DNA from: Simmondsia chinensis
Lineage: Eukaryota > Streptophyta > Magnoliopsida > Caryophyllales > Simmondsiaceae
Direction: 5' to 3'
Assembly (NCBI GenBank): GCA_018398585.1
Contig: JAGTTD010000008.1
Location: 12,536,501-12,600,500 of the forward strand
Length of the DNA stretch: 64,000 bases
The notes under the pieces were generated by a model that made no database searches, had not been told where the DNA came from, and saw only the letters and a list, made by a program, of their open reading frames with translations. The stretch's first letter is position 1, and every line of letters starts with the position of its first letter. Of the stretch, positions 41,761 through 54,242 are shown piece by piece. The translations under genes were made by a program, and so were the position numbers.

Positions 41761-43674
41761 AAAGCAAAGTCTTAAACAGGATATAAGAATACTTAAATTT
41801 TCCCAAGCAATCCTCTTTGTAAGTTCAAGGATATGCTTTAAGGAGGTAAAAAGGGATATAAAAGTACTTGATTTTTACTGAAGCCAACCACCTTAGATGT
41901 TTAAGAACATATCTTAGAAAGGAATTAGAGGACGTAACCATGCTTGACCTACTCAAGCAAATCCCCTTATATATTTAAGCATGTTAGAGAGCATCTTGGG
42001 TTACTTTTACCTAAGTTGCCTCGTTCTTATTAGAGAAAATGCAAAAGAGACTAAAAAATTCTAAAACATAACTCAATTGATATTAAAAATATTTGAATCT
42101 TATAAGAAAATAACAAGCTAGGAGTGAGCTTATGGAACTTCCCATAGACGGCTCCAATTTGTTCATGATGTTCGGGGTCAGTGTGCCTATACATCATTTG
42201 CGAGTTTAGTAAGAGGTGGGATTAGTTAGGATGAGTTCAAATCAAGCTCTAGCTACACGCAAGGGGGATCCCTTTACGCTCATTTCAGTGTTGATATAAT
42301 GAAATAATAATAAATGTAGGTAACATAAGTCGAGTAAGGTGAGATTTCGTGTTGCAAATGAAATAGTTTTCCAAACAATTTGCAAAAGAATAGTGGGTGT
42401 ATTGACATACCACATAGTCAGGATTTTAGGGGCGGTGTGAAGCCTTTAGCTTGAATTTGATGAATAGTTTCTTTTTAGAGTTTCCTAAGCGGGTGTATAA
42501 AATAGGCAGACGAGAATTTTATGGAGTAGTTGGATCTATCGTGAATAGAAAGATCAAATGGGCGTGCTTTGTGGGCTCAAAGGGAGTTATGTGGTCGTTT
42601 ACATGCCGAAACAAAGTCCTTGAAATGAATCATTTCATTTTAGTTTCCTTGTTATAGATTCATTTATCACTTCTACACTTAGCTTTTATATGCACTTTTT
42701 GATTTGAAGTTTGGCCTTTGTTTTTTATTTTTTGCTTCCCTTACGGAATTTTATATTTTGGAACCATGACAAATGATTGATGCTCATTTAGTATAACAGT
42801 CGGCAAGCATTGATAGGCTTTTCAAATGATTGGATAATTGATAAGCATAGCTTTTTTTTCATTTTCTAGGTAGGCGAGTTTGTATGTGAGTAGGTGTAAA
42901 AAATTATTTACCGAAAATGGTTGTGGAAAGTAATCATTAATGTCTAAAGATACTACTAGTCCTTATGTACGGCGATTAAATGGGCCTACTTGCCTTTTAT
43001 TTGACGGATTACTCGAAAGGTGGGATGCACTATCATATCTATTCACCTACTGGCGTGGTACATACATGAAGTCTAGCCTTCATGGTCTAATTGAAATTTT
43101 GCCCCTTAGTGCCAAAATTTGCCATACGGTCCTTACTAGAAGCTTCACTTTTATCCAAAATGAAATCCCCCGAATCAGATTTTCAGTGTACCCGTACATA
43201 AGATGACAAAAAATGATGGCTATCATCTTTCTTATCATTATCCATCAAAAATATAGGAAATTTATCATTAAATGTAAATCCGCCAAGGACTTGTTTCCTC
43301 GGATTGATAGAAATACTTGTAAATTCACATGTCAACTTATTGCTTCATGTAACATTATGTGGAAAACCCTTATTTTAAAACAAATCTTAGTAAGAGACAA
43401 TTTGTTAGATAATTCCAAACCTAATTTTTCTGATTTGACTAACTTTTTTCTCAAACCCATGGTTTTCTAATTCCTAATATTAATTTCTATTTGGTATTAC
43501 TTATGCTCAAATTTCAAAACCTTATTCTTGGTTTGCTTCTTATTATCTCAAAACTTTGGGTTGAGTCTAGTTGGAGATGCAAGACCAAGAATAAAGTCTT
43601 GATAATAATTTAAAAACAGCTATTAAAGAACTAATCCTTATTGACTTTTTAATTGCATCCCCATATAAGGATAC
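41761..43674. other. Unassigned AT-rich DNA
   Basis: No TE or host gene is recognised. The block at 42120-42330 is non-coding. Three modest open stretches on the plus strand (42451-42657, 42940-43206, 43213-43470) lack domains or neighbours that would support them. A piece at 42540-42640 resembles a decayed unit of the adjacent tandem array. Confidence 0.35.
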
Positions 43675-45688
43675 TGTTTGAAATAGTGTCCTGAAATCTA
43701 GATTTATTATAGATATAATATTCTTATTAATGAATAAGAGAGAAGTTCCAGTGATTTCCTAGTTAAATTTGTGTGAGCGAGCAATTATACCGCATGTGAT
43801 TTTCTTTTTGGTAACATTTATGAGATGGGTGTAGTCCTCAAACTATGATTTACATGTTTGTCCTTAGTGGTTTATGAGATTAAACCACAGATAGACTTGG
43901 AACAAATGGTACAGATTGTTGTTTGAAAGACTCGTAGTCAAAGACAATTTTGAACCACTTGTATGCTAAGGCTATAACGTGACACATTAGATGACTTGCA
44001 TTAGTCATGTGGATGGAGATCAAAAAGTGTTGGCTTGGTGTGTTTAACAAGATTAACACACTGAGTTTGGACCATGTGAGTCACTTATTTCTAGACTACT
44101 ATCGGAGATGAGTGATTCATGTTGCACTGTTTGAACGAAGACCCTAAATCCTGAGGGTATTCTGGACTTGTGCATGGAGCGTTAATTACTTTCGTGTACT
44201 ATAAGCAAGGTCTAAATGCCCGACTATATTCCCACATACACTGGACAGCGGCGTGAAGTGCAACAAGGATCAAGTATTCAATAGGAAATCTACAGTCTCT
44301 TACGAGATGTCCCCTTAGTTGATTCGTAAATATTTGAATAGTTCGGAAACTTTGGCCAAAGTATTCCATGTGTTTGACATTTGGAATTTGTACTATGAAT
44401 ATGTTCAAGTATAAATGAATTAAGAAGTAAAGGGCGAGTCGGGAACTAATGGAGAAGCTGTGAGAAGGATAATGGTAGTAGTTGTACTTATTCTTCGTCA
44501 TGGACGTCAAGTGGTGGGTTTGCTATCATCAATACAGTATATTAGGGAGATATCAAATAAATGGTTTAGGTCTGGAGTGCAGTGAGATTTATTTAGTGGA
44601 ATTAAGTCTCATTAAATGGTAATTAAATTATTTCATGAGCTGATTAATTTAACCCAGTTAGAGCTAGATCGAAATTGTCCCAGAGGTCCCTGCGCAACCC
44701 TCTATATTTATTGCCATTGAAAAAATATTAAACTATTCATAAGATGAATTATTTATCCATAACATGGGTAAATTAGTTTTTCCAAACATTATTCATGAGA
44801 TGAATAAAAATTAAATTGTAAAATTAAATTATTTTGAAAAATTAAATTCATAAGATGAACTTTTACATGCGGAATCAAAGCAAAAAAATGGGAAAAAAAG
44901 AAAACTCAGGCACGATCCATGTGCCCACGAATCAACAAACCAGTGCACGAGGGCTAATCTGTGTGAGCACGGGCGAGTCAATCCCGGCCCACTGCGTGTC
45001 GCGCATGTTTTAAGTTAAAAGGGCGCTTTTTCCTTGGAGACAAAATGCGTTATTTTTAATGCTTTTAATACTAAACGCTGCATTGTATTTTTGATACCTG
45101 CGCATCCCACATCAAGAATATGTTATTTTTTCGCTCTAGACGCCTACTTTAAATAGACGCACCTATTCCTAGGGTTTTATTTCCAAGTTGCAATATTTTT
45201 TTAGATCTTTTGGAATTGTTTCAAGGACCTAATTGGAGATAAAAGTTTCTGTTGAAACTTGTCTTCCCTAGTTTAATATTTTTTAGTGCCCACTCTTCGG
45301 GCAGTTCGAGGTCATTGCGTAGAAGATCTTAGGGTCTCAATTTCTGGTATTCCTTTAAAGACTATTATTTCTTTCTGGTTTTCTTATTTTGGAGAAAATC
45401 CAAGTATGTTCTTCTTTCCTTCGCTTTTATTTTTCACTTTTCTATTTATTTACAGTATTCGTTATTATGCCTGTTTAAGCTTATGTTTTGTTATGAGTGT
45501 ATTAGAGTAAAATGCTTGTGGATCTAAATTATGAATTTAGATATGTATATATTAAATTATGAATCTAAATCCGTAGATTTAAGATTAGGAATTTTAAATC
45601 AACCCTAGGTTTATAACTATGAATTCTAAGCTCTTCTGCAGTGTGAACTTTATAAAATTGGGGAGAATTTTTGAAATTTGTCCCAACA
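43675..45688 (+). repeat. Copia 2 5' LTR, about 2.0 kb
   Basis: The first ~950 bp match the 3' LTR (53296-54242) with many substitutions, for example GAATAGTGTC...AGATTTATT and GATGGGTGTAGTCCTCA. The rest has no partner because the 3' LTR is truncated. Part of it also matches the LTR remnant at 2326-2915. Confidence 0.8.
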
Positions 45689-45690
45689 AC

Positions 45691-45702
45691 TGGTATTAGG
45701 GC
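45691..45702 (+). other. Primer-binding site, tRNA-Met type (degenerate)
   Basis: TGGTATTAGGGC follows the 5' LTR after two bases and differs at two positions from TGGTATCAGAGC. Confidence 0.65.
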
Positions 45703-46231
45703 AAAGGGCTCATACGGATAAACCTATTTCCGAAAACTCTCACACGCGAGGTGTCACGAAGTGTGACTCTCTGACCGGGGGCTTAGGTAGAGAGAAGAGT
45801 CTCTCACTTTAAGTGTTCTTATAGGTACCCCTTTTTGTGGCCACATTTGAAAAATTGTAAATCCAATGATCGGCATCAGAGTTTATTTTTCCCACAAAAG
45901 TTATTTGGCATTACATTATATGCATAATAAGATTGTACATATTTGATTTAGATTTATTAAATCGGATAAAATTGATCTAATAAGAGTAGATTCAATTATT
46001 TTTTTATGAAATCCGATAAAATTGATTTAATGAGGTTATAATAAATTATTTTTAAATTAATTACTTCAAACAAAAAAAAAAATCTAACGTCGCCGATTGA
46101 ATCTCACGTCAGCAAGACAGTGCTGACGGCAGTAGTCAGTGCTGACGTGGCACTGACGTCAGCGAGTATTTATTAAAAAACAATTTTGGGACATATAGAC
46201 ATCAGTACCGATTTACATGGAAATTATAAAT

Positions 46232-46779
46232 TAATTTTTTTTGGAATTAAATTCTAAATTAGATTATGAGATAATCCAAGTCATGAATCAGTGTTATTTT
46301 TAAATAAAAGTTACTTTAAATTAGTTTTAGAATAAGATTCTAAAATAGACTATAAGATAGTCCAAGTCAATTTTATTTTAAAATAAAAGTAAAATTTTAT
46401 TAATTAAATTTTGGAATGAGATTTTAAACGAGACTATTGGATAGTTTTAGCTTATATAATTTTTAGAATGAGATGCCAAAGTAGTCTACGTGATAGTCTA
46501 AGTTTTAAAGTCATTACTGATTTGAAATGAAATTAATTTTTATTTAATTCAATTTTAGATAAAATTCTAAAAAAATATATATAGATTATGAGATAATCTA
46601 AATTTATAGTACTGTTTTAATAAAAAAAATTAATTTTTGTTAATTGATTTAGTTTTAGATTGGGATTCTAAAGAATCGGCTTTGAGATAATCTGTGGTAT
46701 CGTTTTTAAAAGTAAAATAAATGATTAATTTTATTGAATAAATTTTGAATGAGATTCTAAAGTAAGATTATGAGATAAT
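46232..46779 (+). repeat. Copia 2 leader tandem repeats
   Basis: About seven diverged units at 55-110-bp spacing share TTTAGAATGAGATTCTAAA and GATTATGAGATAATCTAAGT. One further unit lies at 50335-50420 beyond the nested gypsy, showing that the array predates the insertion. No coding frame is seen. Confidence 0.65.
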
Positions 46780-47432
46780 TGTTACGCTCGTGATTGAATC
46801 ACAAACATCAGCTAGCTAAAATTGAGATAGATTGAGAGTTTGAGATGAGAAAGAAGTGATATTAGAGATGAGAAAGTAGAGAAATTAGGGTTAGATGAGA
46901 TAAGAAGGGAAAGGAGATGAGAAAGAGAAGTTTAATCTCAAATTGAGATAGTTTTCATGTATTTGATTGAATGATCCAAAATGTACAAGAGATTGCTACT
47001 TATAGGCAAGATCAAACAAGCTAATACAATGTATCTAGACAAATTGGCTAACCGACTTAAGCTAGGAAACATCTAGAAGCATCTAGAATATAGCTAACTA
47101 ACATTTAAATTCTTATTTTTGCGCCAAACACCAGCCTAACAGACTTAACAACCTGCTGCAGCAGCTAACAACTTAACAACACTACTTCAGACCCCTCCTG
47201 CAAGCCATCCTCTGCAGTTTATTACATTTAAACACCTAGAGACTGTGCAATGCAACTACTAACACATTATTTCAGCAAGGAATCAACAATAACTGCAGCA
47301 GGCAGCAGCCAGTAGCAGCAGAACACCCAACAACAGCAAATCAGAACTTATAGCAACATATCAGCAACTTAACAGAACTTCAGCAACAGCTCAACCCAAA
47401 CACCTTGATCCTTGAATTCTCGAATCATAACA
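46780..47432 (-). repeat. 3' LTR of the gag-only gypsy
   Basis: It begins TGTTACGCTCGTGATTGAAT and ends GAATCATAACA, and has the same length as its partner with few differences. The U5 hairpin is partly disrupted here (ACATCAGC where the partner has ACGTAAGC). Confidence 0.85.
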
Positions 47433-47470
47433 TTCCCTTCCCCTTGAAAACATTCTTGTCCTCAAGAATG
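47433..47470 (-). other. Polypurine tract and AGGA hairpin of the gag-only gypsy
   Basis: On the minus strand AAGGGGAAGGGAA touches the 3' LTR. It is preceded by CATTCTTGAGGACAAGAATG, an 8-bp perfect stem with loop AGGA. Confidence 0.7.
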
Positions 47471-49363
47471 AAAGAGAATGAGATTTGAAATCACATCTTG
47501 TTGTAGACATTGGAGTTGCCCCTTCTATGTTGGAGTGCTTTGGACTTGGACATTTTCTTGAACATGTTTCTTGCTTCCTTGCTACGAACTGTGATATCCA
47601 CATCTTCTTCACTCTAGGTGTCCTGATCTGACCCCCCAATATCAGTACCGAATTCATCATTTTCGGATTGTCCTTCAATATCAACTCCTCTAGCTGCCAT
47701 GAGAAATTTAGGATTGCACTTATGGTCAGGTACATAGGGCTGATGACACTAAAAACAGCGGTTTCGAGGCTCCTTCTCGATACTTCATGGATCTTTACGT
47801 TCATCTACCCCCTTGTGGTCTAACCCCTTATGATAATGTTGGAAGTTTTCTCCCCGATGCTTTGGCCGATCAAGGAATGTCAAATCTGCGGCCTCAATCA
47901 ACTTTGCCTTTACATAAGCTTGAGACAAGGTAGGAGGATCAAGTGCCTTCACCAAATTCTTGATTTTGGGCTTTAATCCACTGATGAAGCTCGAGACATA
48001 AAAGGACTCAGGGGCTCGAGGGGCAACCGGTATCATACTAGCTCGAAGATTTTCAAATTTTGTCATGTATTCCTTCACGGTTGTTACTTGAGTTAGCTTG
48101 TTGAAGATATCCACTACATCACCCAAATCTTCATCACCAGGGCTCTCACATAACTCAATCATAAACTCGACCCAAGTAAGAGTGGGATTGTTCCTCAATA
48201 GACTATAGAACAAAACTTCATGATCTCCTTGAAGATAAACTGCAGCCAATTCCACCTTTTGATCATCGGGAATGATATAAAAGTGGAAATATCGCTCGCA
48301 TCGTCTTATCCAATAGTGAGGTTGCTTCCCATCAAAATTATCAAGTTGAACTCTAGGATGTCTAAAGCCATTGCTTCTATTACCATAAGAGACTTCATTG
48401 CTTCAGTTAATAACAAATTCAGATGCATTTAGCCCATGGTTATACTGGTGAAGAGTGCCAGGTTGATGAGCATTGTGTCCGGCATTCAAGCAAACAGGTC
48501 GCGTATGGATCATGAGATGGATCAAAGTGTCCTGCATTTTCATGCCTTGATCTGTTCGGTGCTGCAGAACCAGGGAAATGATCTGATAAATCTGGAGGAT
48601 GTTCCTTTTGATCGAAATTTATGCTCACTGATTGAATATGCTCCTGATCCAATTGATGTTCATGCAATCTGTCAGTTACTTGAGCTTTTGGAGCCTGATG
48701 CTGAGGTCTGTCCTCTTCAAATTGTAGCTGAACTTGGGGTCTCGTATTCACATTAACAACTTGAGGATCGACAGCGCTTGGTACTTGTGATTGCAGCTGT
48801 TCGGGGGGTCTTTGTAACTGACTTACAGGTAACAAAGGTGCAGATCCAGAGGCCTCATTTTGTTTATCAATTTGGTTGCGCAACTCCTTAATCCTCTCTT
48901 CAATGTTCGATGTTTGTTGGTTCAAACAATCGGTGATTTGTTGGTTCAAACGATCGGTGATTCTTCCCTCCAACATCTGAACTTACTGATTCATTTGTTC
49001 GGTTATCATTCCTTCAACACCTTGCACCAAATTCTCACTGCCTCGATCGTTTTCCCCTTGATTCTTGACCTGATCTTGCAAATGCTCAATCCTTTCCTCC
49101 AATTTGGACAGCCGATCGTCATTTCTTTATGGATTTTCTAATTGCATTTGCTGATTTGCCAAAAGAATTTGCTGTAATCTTATGAACAAGTGATCCTCTA
49201 ATTGTAATTGTGATTGTGTGATCCATTTCTTCTTTTGATCAACCGTGGCATACTCCTTGGTAGTGTTTGATCCCATCACAGCAGCATAGGATACCTCTGG
49301 TTGGATAGCTGTAGCTACATTACCTCCACCAGCTCCCGATGGGGTCCTAACCCTCTCAGCCAT
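47433..49363 (-). pseudogene. Gag of the deletion derivative, broken
   Basis: The start MAERVRTPSGAGGGNVATA is at 49363, followed by a Gln-rich coiled-coil-like region (RLNQQITDCLNQQ, IEERIKELRNQIDKQNE) after a stop near 49127. The conserved gag core at 47785-48255 has HGDHEV-like LQGDHEVLFYSLLRNNP, VEFMIELCE, TVKEYMTKFENLRAS and VSSFISGLKPKIKNLVKA. A zinc knuckle near 47720-47770 keeps CHQPYVPDHKC. It then runs within about 300 bases into the polypurine tract with no protease. Stops at 49127 and about 48430 and a frameshift near 47790 disrupt it. Confidence 0.75.
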
Positions 49364-49643
49364 GCTTCACTCAGAATCTTCACAATTTGACCAGCTGGAT
49401 GCTAATTGATTACACTTACGTTCTAATTTTGGTAAAATCTGATATGTGATCAACAATTTTCTGAATTTCTTGATCGAATTTGTGAATCAAAAGCTGAATT
49501 TTGATTGGCTTGAACTGAATTGATCAAGATCGATTTGTCTTTTCATTGAAATCTGAGTTGAACCAGCGAAACGGCACTGAATTTGAGTTTCTGGATTTTT
49601 TTTTTTATATTTTGTTTACGCACTCGATTGGAAGCCAAACGAG

Positions 49644-49655
49644 GCTCTGATACCA
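49644..49655 (-). other. Primer-binding site of the gag-only gypsy
   Basis: The minus strand reads TGGTATCAGAGC, an exact tRNA-Met match, two bases inside the 5' LTR. Confidence 0.85.
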
Positions 49656-49657
49656 AT

Positions 49658-50310
49658 TGTTACGCTCGTGATTGAATCACAAACGTAAGCTAGCTAAAAT
49701 TGAGGTAGATTGAGAGTATGAGATGAGAAAGAAGTGAAATTAGAGATGAGAAAGTAGAGAAATTAGAGTTAGATGAGATAAGAAGGGAAAGGAGATGAGA
49801 AAGGGAAGTTTAATCTCAAATTGAGATAGTTTTCATGTATTTGATTGAATGCTCTGAAATGTACAAGAGATTACTACTTATAGGCAAGATCAAACAAGCT
49901 AATACAATGTATCTAGACAAACTGGCTAACCGACTTAAGCTAGGAAACAGCTAGAAGCATCTAGAATATAGCTAACTAACATTGAAATTCTTATTTTGGT
50001 GCCAAACACCACCCTAACAGACTTAACAACCTGCTGCAGCAACTAACAACTTAACAGCACTACTTCGGACCCCTGCTGCCAGCCATCCTCTACAGTTTAT
50101 TACAGCTAAACAACTAGAGACAATACAATGCAACTACTAACACATTATTTCAGTAAGGAATCAACAATAACAGCAGCAGGCAGCAGCCAGTAGTAGCAGA
50201 ACACCCAACAACAGCAAATCAGAACTAACAGCAACATATCATCAACTTAACAGAACTTCAGCAGCAGCTCAACCCAAACACCTCAATCCTTGAATTCTCG
50301 AATCATAACA
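49658..50310 (-). repeat. 5' LTR of the gag-only gypsy
   Basis: Same ends and length as 46780-47432. The U5 end (49658-49690) keeps the TTACG/CGTAA and GTGA/TCAC pairings. It is followed by ATAAT, the right half of the target duplication. Confidence 0.85.
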
Positions 50311-50989
50311 ATAATCTATGCCTTAGAACAATAAGATTTTAAATATTTTAATTAATTTATTTTTCGTTAATTTTAGAATGAGACTCAAAAGGGGATTATG
50401 AAATAATCTAGGTTGTAAATGCAAGTTAATTAAAAACCACTAGTTATAAAAATCAAGTGGGAACAAGGTTTCAATTGTAGTAACCTCACGACCTCCATTA
50501 TCAGTTTAGCAGTATAGTAGATTGATAGACTTCCCTGCAGAGGATGTTGGTTTGCAAATTACAGAGTTAGACTTCTATTGGGATAAACCGAAGTACAAAG
50601 AAGCGATGCGACCACGCTGCCGTGAAGTATTTCGTGTATTTGTATGGACATTTAGGTAATGGTTTACGCTTTACTAGCGTGACGCATTGGCCTTCCAAAG
50701 GAGCTCTGTTATGTCATGTTAGAGACTAAGGTGAAGTGATGAGTTGATTATGTTTAGTAAGAGTTACAAGAAAAAACAGGTTAATTGAGAATAGTTCTCC
50801 CCCGAACTAGCTTCGTGCGACCCCACTGCCGGGGAGTAAGGAGTGGTGCGTTTGGGTCATCATTTTATGCATAACAGTACAGTTTGGTGGATATTTGAGT
50901 TATTGTGTAGGCTAAATTAAAAGAATATATATCACTGCATTATACATGACTCTTGCTGGACATTTACATAATTGTTTTCATTTACAGTA

Positions 50990-53295
50990 TTTTTGAAATG
51001 AATATGGCTGGCGAACTTCACTTGATCCTAATGTATAATGTACTCACTGGACCAAATTACTTTGGCTAGAAAAATTAGTTGGACTTAGTTGTTACCAACA
51101 AGGGGCCTACTGGAAAGAAAAGAAAGGGGAAGGCTGCTATTGTGGTAACCAAGTCCATGAGGAAGTTAACAAAACACAAGTGTTTCTTTTATAAGAAAAC
51201 TAGGCCACTGGAGGTGGAACTACACTACGTACATAACTACTCTTCCTACAAAGACTGCTAAGACATCCGGTAAAGATATATTAATATCTCACTTGGCTGA
51301 GTCATGTGCAGTTGAGAATCCACCAAGTTCCTGTTGTGTGCGGACTTCGGCTCAATTGACCATATCTGTAATATGTTATGGGGGCTCAGGCTAACCAAGA
51401 GGATGCAATGATGGAGAGCTGTACCTGATAGTTAGAGACAGTACAAGAGTAGTGGCCATACGAGTAGGAGAAGTTAGCTTAGACTTTAGTGCTAGAATTT
51501 TGAATTTCAAGGATTGTTTATTTAAACCTGCACTACACAGGATTTGATTTCTGTATTTCGTTTAATGGATAATTGTCATTAACCTAATTTTTATTGTGAA
51601 CCCTTTTTAATACAAGAAATAAATTATTTATTGATACAACTACATGAATAAATGGTTTATTCATATTATTTCTTTATCAAAACTCTGGTATTCATTTAAA
51701 TGAATCTAACACAAGTTCACTTGTTCAATCTTGTAAAAGAAAAACACCCTGAAAGGAATATGCCTACACTTGGCACCAATGTTTAGGTCACACTAATTTG
51801 AACAGGATTCAATGATTGGTGAAAGATAGACTAATATAGGCTATGGACTTGAGGTAATCACCAGTCTACAAATCCGGTAAATAAGCAGAGATGACGAAGT
51901 ATGACTTTAAGAGTAAAGGCAACAGGATTGGTGACTTGCTTGAGCTGGTTCACATACATATATGTGGACTAATGCATGTTCGGGCAAGATGTGGGTATGA
52001 GTACTTAATAATATTTAGTGATGATTACTCAAAGCAGGGGCATGTTTACCTAATGTGAGATAAGTTGGACGTTTTTTGAAAAATTCAAAGAATAGGAAGT
52101 CGAAGTTTAAAAGCTATTAGGTCAACAAGTTATGTCACTTCGATCATATCGAGGTCGTGAATATTTTTCGGGTGAATTTCTGGATTTCCTAATTGCAAAT
52201 GAGATAAGATCTCAGCTTTCTACTCTAGGTACACCGCAACAGAATGGTGTAACAAATAAAAGGAACAATAATGGTCTTTTCTACAGTTTTTTGATTGAAA
52301 AGGTTTTTATAAATGCAAATGTGAAATTTTGAAGGAGGTTTTTATAGTAGACTACAAAAGCAAAAACAATGTAGTGTTAGAGAAATTAAAGGAAACTGAC
52401 AATTATTCTGAATAGCTAGACACAACTCGGGACACAGTGGATGCATTAGATGCCCCTACCGATAGGGATGAGAACATTCCAGGTACACGAGAGTCATGGT
52501 CTTGTGGGAGGATTGTCAGGGCACCTGATATGTTCATAACGAGAGCCTTGGTGGTTAACTGTGCTATTGAATCTTATACTTTTTAGCCACTATGTAGGGG
52601 TGTCATTAGCTGTAAAGGTTTGGTTGTTAGGATAGCTCGATATGAAGTACATAGGAGAAACCAGCTCTACTCTTAGGATTATGCTTCTACGAGGTCGTAA
52701 GAGTAGGATGTTGGGGTCTTTCTCTAGCCACTTAAATTGGCAAGATGTTGTCAAGTTATGGCATGGAAGACTCTAAGAGAGGGTTTTTTTATTTTTCAGA
52801 CATGGAGTCCCTCTCTCTTTAGAGCAGTATTCTATGACACCTCAAGAAGAGGAGCAATTGAAGAATATTCCATATACTTTGGCAGTGGGAGCCTCAGACA
52901 TGCCATGCTGTGCATGAGACCAGATATTTGCTGTGCTATGGTATAGTGGGCAAGTGTCAGTCTACCCGGGTTACATGCAGTGAGTGGTAGTGAAGCGTAT
53001 TCTTTAGTACTTGAGATTATATACTAATCTTTGAAAGTGAAAAGCAGGTTCGAGTTGGATATATTGATTTAAGACTTCCGGTTAGGTTAAAGTGCTAGAC
53101 GTTCGACATCTGAGCATGACTTTACCCTTGGAGTGGGAGCCGTTAGTAGGAGGAATGTCTAGCAGTATTGTATTGCCAACTTCACCATATGATAAGTGAC
53201 CTTAATAAGGATTGGGCTCAGTAGACCTTTGGTTCAAACTTAAAAGGGGTGAGTATGGACTATGTCATAAATTGGACTTATAACAAGTGGGAGAT
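50990..53295 (+). pseudogene. Copia 2 gag-pol remnants, heavily degraded
   Basis: Gag tail: GPTGKKRKGKAAIVVTKSMR then KHKCFF (51079-51210), a copia zinc-knuckle region with its second half garbled. Protease/pre-integrase: LISHLAESCAVEN, GEVSLDFSARILNFKDCLF. Integrase: MSLRSYRGREYFSGEFLDFL (about 52132), LSTLGTPQQNGVTNKRNN. RT/RNase H region: MTPQEEEQLKNIPYTLAVGA (about 52838) and RPDICCAMV. Blocks are in different frames with numerous stops. The order fits copia. The region ends at the polypurine tract AAGTGGGAGAT (about 53285-53295). Confidence 0.75.
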
Positions 53296-53408
53296 TGTTA
53301 GGAATAGTGTCAAGAAATATAGATTTATTCTGGATATACTATTTTAATTAATGAATAAATGAGAAGTTCCAATTGTTTCTTAGTTAAATTTGTGTAAGCG
53401 AGAATTTA
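53182..53408 (+). repeat. Inverted repeat, arm 1 (227 bp)
   Basis: This arm covers the last 114 bp of copia 2 internal sequence, including the polypurine tract, and the first 113 bp of its 3' LTR. It is the reverse complement of 54243-54469 with four differences. Confidence 0.92.
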
Positions 53409-54242
53409 TACTGCATATGATTTTCTTTTTGGTAACATCCATGAGATGGGTGTAGTCCTCAGACTACAATTTACATGTTTGTTCTTCGTGGTTTGGGAGA
53501 TTAGCCCACAGATAGACTTAGAACAAATTGTATGGATTGTTGTTTGAAAGACTCATAGTCAAAGACAAGTTTGGACCACTTGTATGCTAAGACTATAATG
53601 TGACACTTTAGATGACTTGTCTCGGTCATGTGGATGGAGATTCAAAAGTGTTGGGTTGGTGTGTTTAATAAGATTGACACACTGAGTTTGGACAATGTGA
53701 GTTGCTTGTTTCTAGACTACTATCGGAGATTAGTGGTTCATGTTGTAATGTTTGAACGATGACTCTAAATCCTAAGGGCATTGTAGACTTGTGCATGGAA
53801 GGTTAGTTACTTTAGCACACTATAGGTAAGGTCAAACGCATAACTGAATTCCCATGTACACTGGGTAGCGGGGTGAAGTGTGACACGGATCAGGTGTTCA
53901 ATAGGGAATCTACAGTCTTTCATGAGATATCCATTAACTGGTTCGCAAATATTTGAATAGTTCGGAAACTTTGGCTAAAGTATTCCAAGTGTTTGACATT
54001 TGAAATTTATACAATGACTATGTTCAAGTATAAATGACTTATTCAGTGACGGGTGAGTCGGTGACTAATGGAGAAGCTGTGAGAAGGATAATGGTAGTAG
54101 TTGTACTTATTCTTCATCATGGACATCGAGTGGAGGTGTTGTTGTCATCAACACTTTCGATTAGGGAGATATCGAATAAATGGTTTAGGTCTGGAGTGCA
54201 GTGAGATTTATTTAGTAGAATTGAGTCTCATTAAGTGGGAGT
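53296..54242 (+). repeat. Copia 2 3' LTR, truncated
   Basis: It starts TGTTAGGAATAGTGTC and matches the first 950 bp of the 5' LTR until CATTAAGTGGGAGT. There an inverted copy of the LTR start and upstream internal sequence takes over. About 1 kb of the LTR is missing. Confidence 0.8.

Larger units (their letters stand above)
46780..50310 (-). mobile_element. Gag-only gypsy derivative (pol deleted), 3.5 kb
   Basis: Two 653-bp LTRs (46780-47432, 49658-50310) and perfect ATAAT target duplications (46775-46779, 50311-50315) define it. The minus-strand interior has an exact tRNA-Met primer-binding site, a gag with zinc knuckle, and then directly the polypurine tract; protease, RT, RNase H and integrase are missing. 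Equal-length, nearly identical LTRs mark it as one of the younger insertions. It would need proteins supplied in trans. Confidence 0.88.
43675..54242 (+). mobile_element. Ty1/copia retrotransposon 2, with nested gag-only gypsy
   Basis: The 5' LTR (43675-45688) begins TGTTTGAAATAGTG and ends TCCCAACA, followed by a degenerate tRNA-Met primer-binding site. Strongly degraded gag, integrase and RT remnants lie on the plus strand (50990-53030). The polypurine tract AAGTGGGAGAT precedes the 3' LTR (53296), which is cut at 54242 by an inverted duplication. A gypsy derivative sits in the leader (46780-50310). Without it the element would be about 7 kb. Confidence 0.82.

Noticed and set aside
42940..43206. 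88-codon open frame in unassigned DNA
   Set aside because: No recognisable domain, no neighbouring exon or TE context; length is within chance for AT-rich DNA read in six frames.
43213..43674. Open stretch and following FGITYAQISKPYSWF-like translation, considered as a pararetrovirus or host gene remnant
   Set aside because: No diagnostic motif, short, and not continued in flanking sequence; insufficient support.
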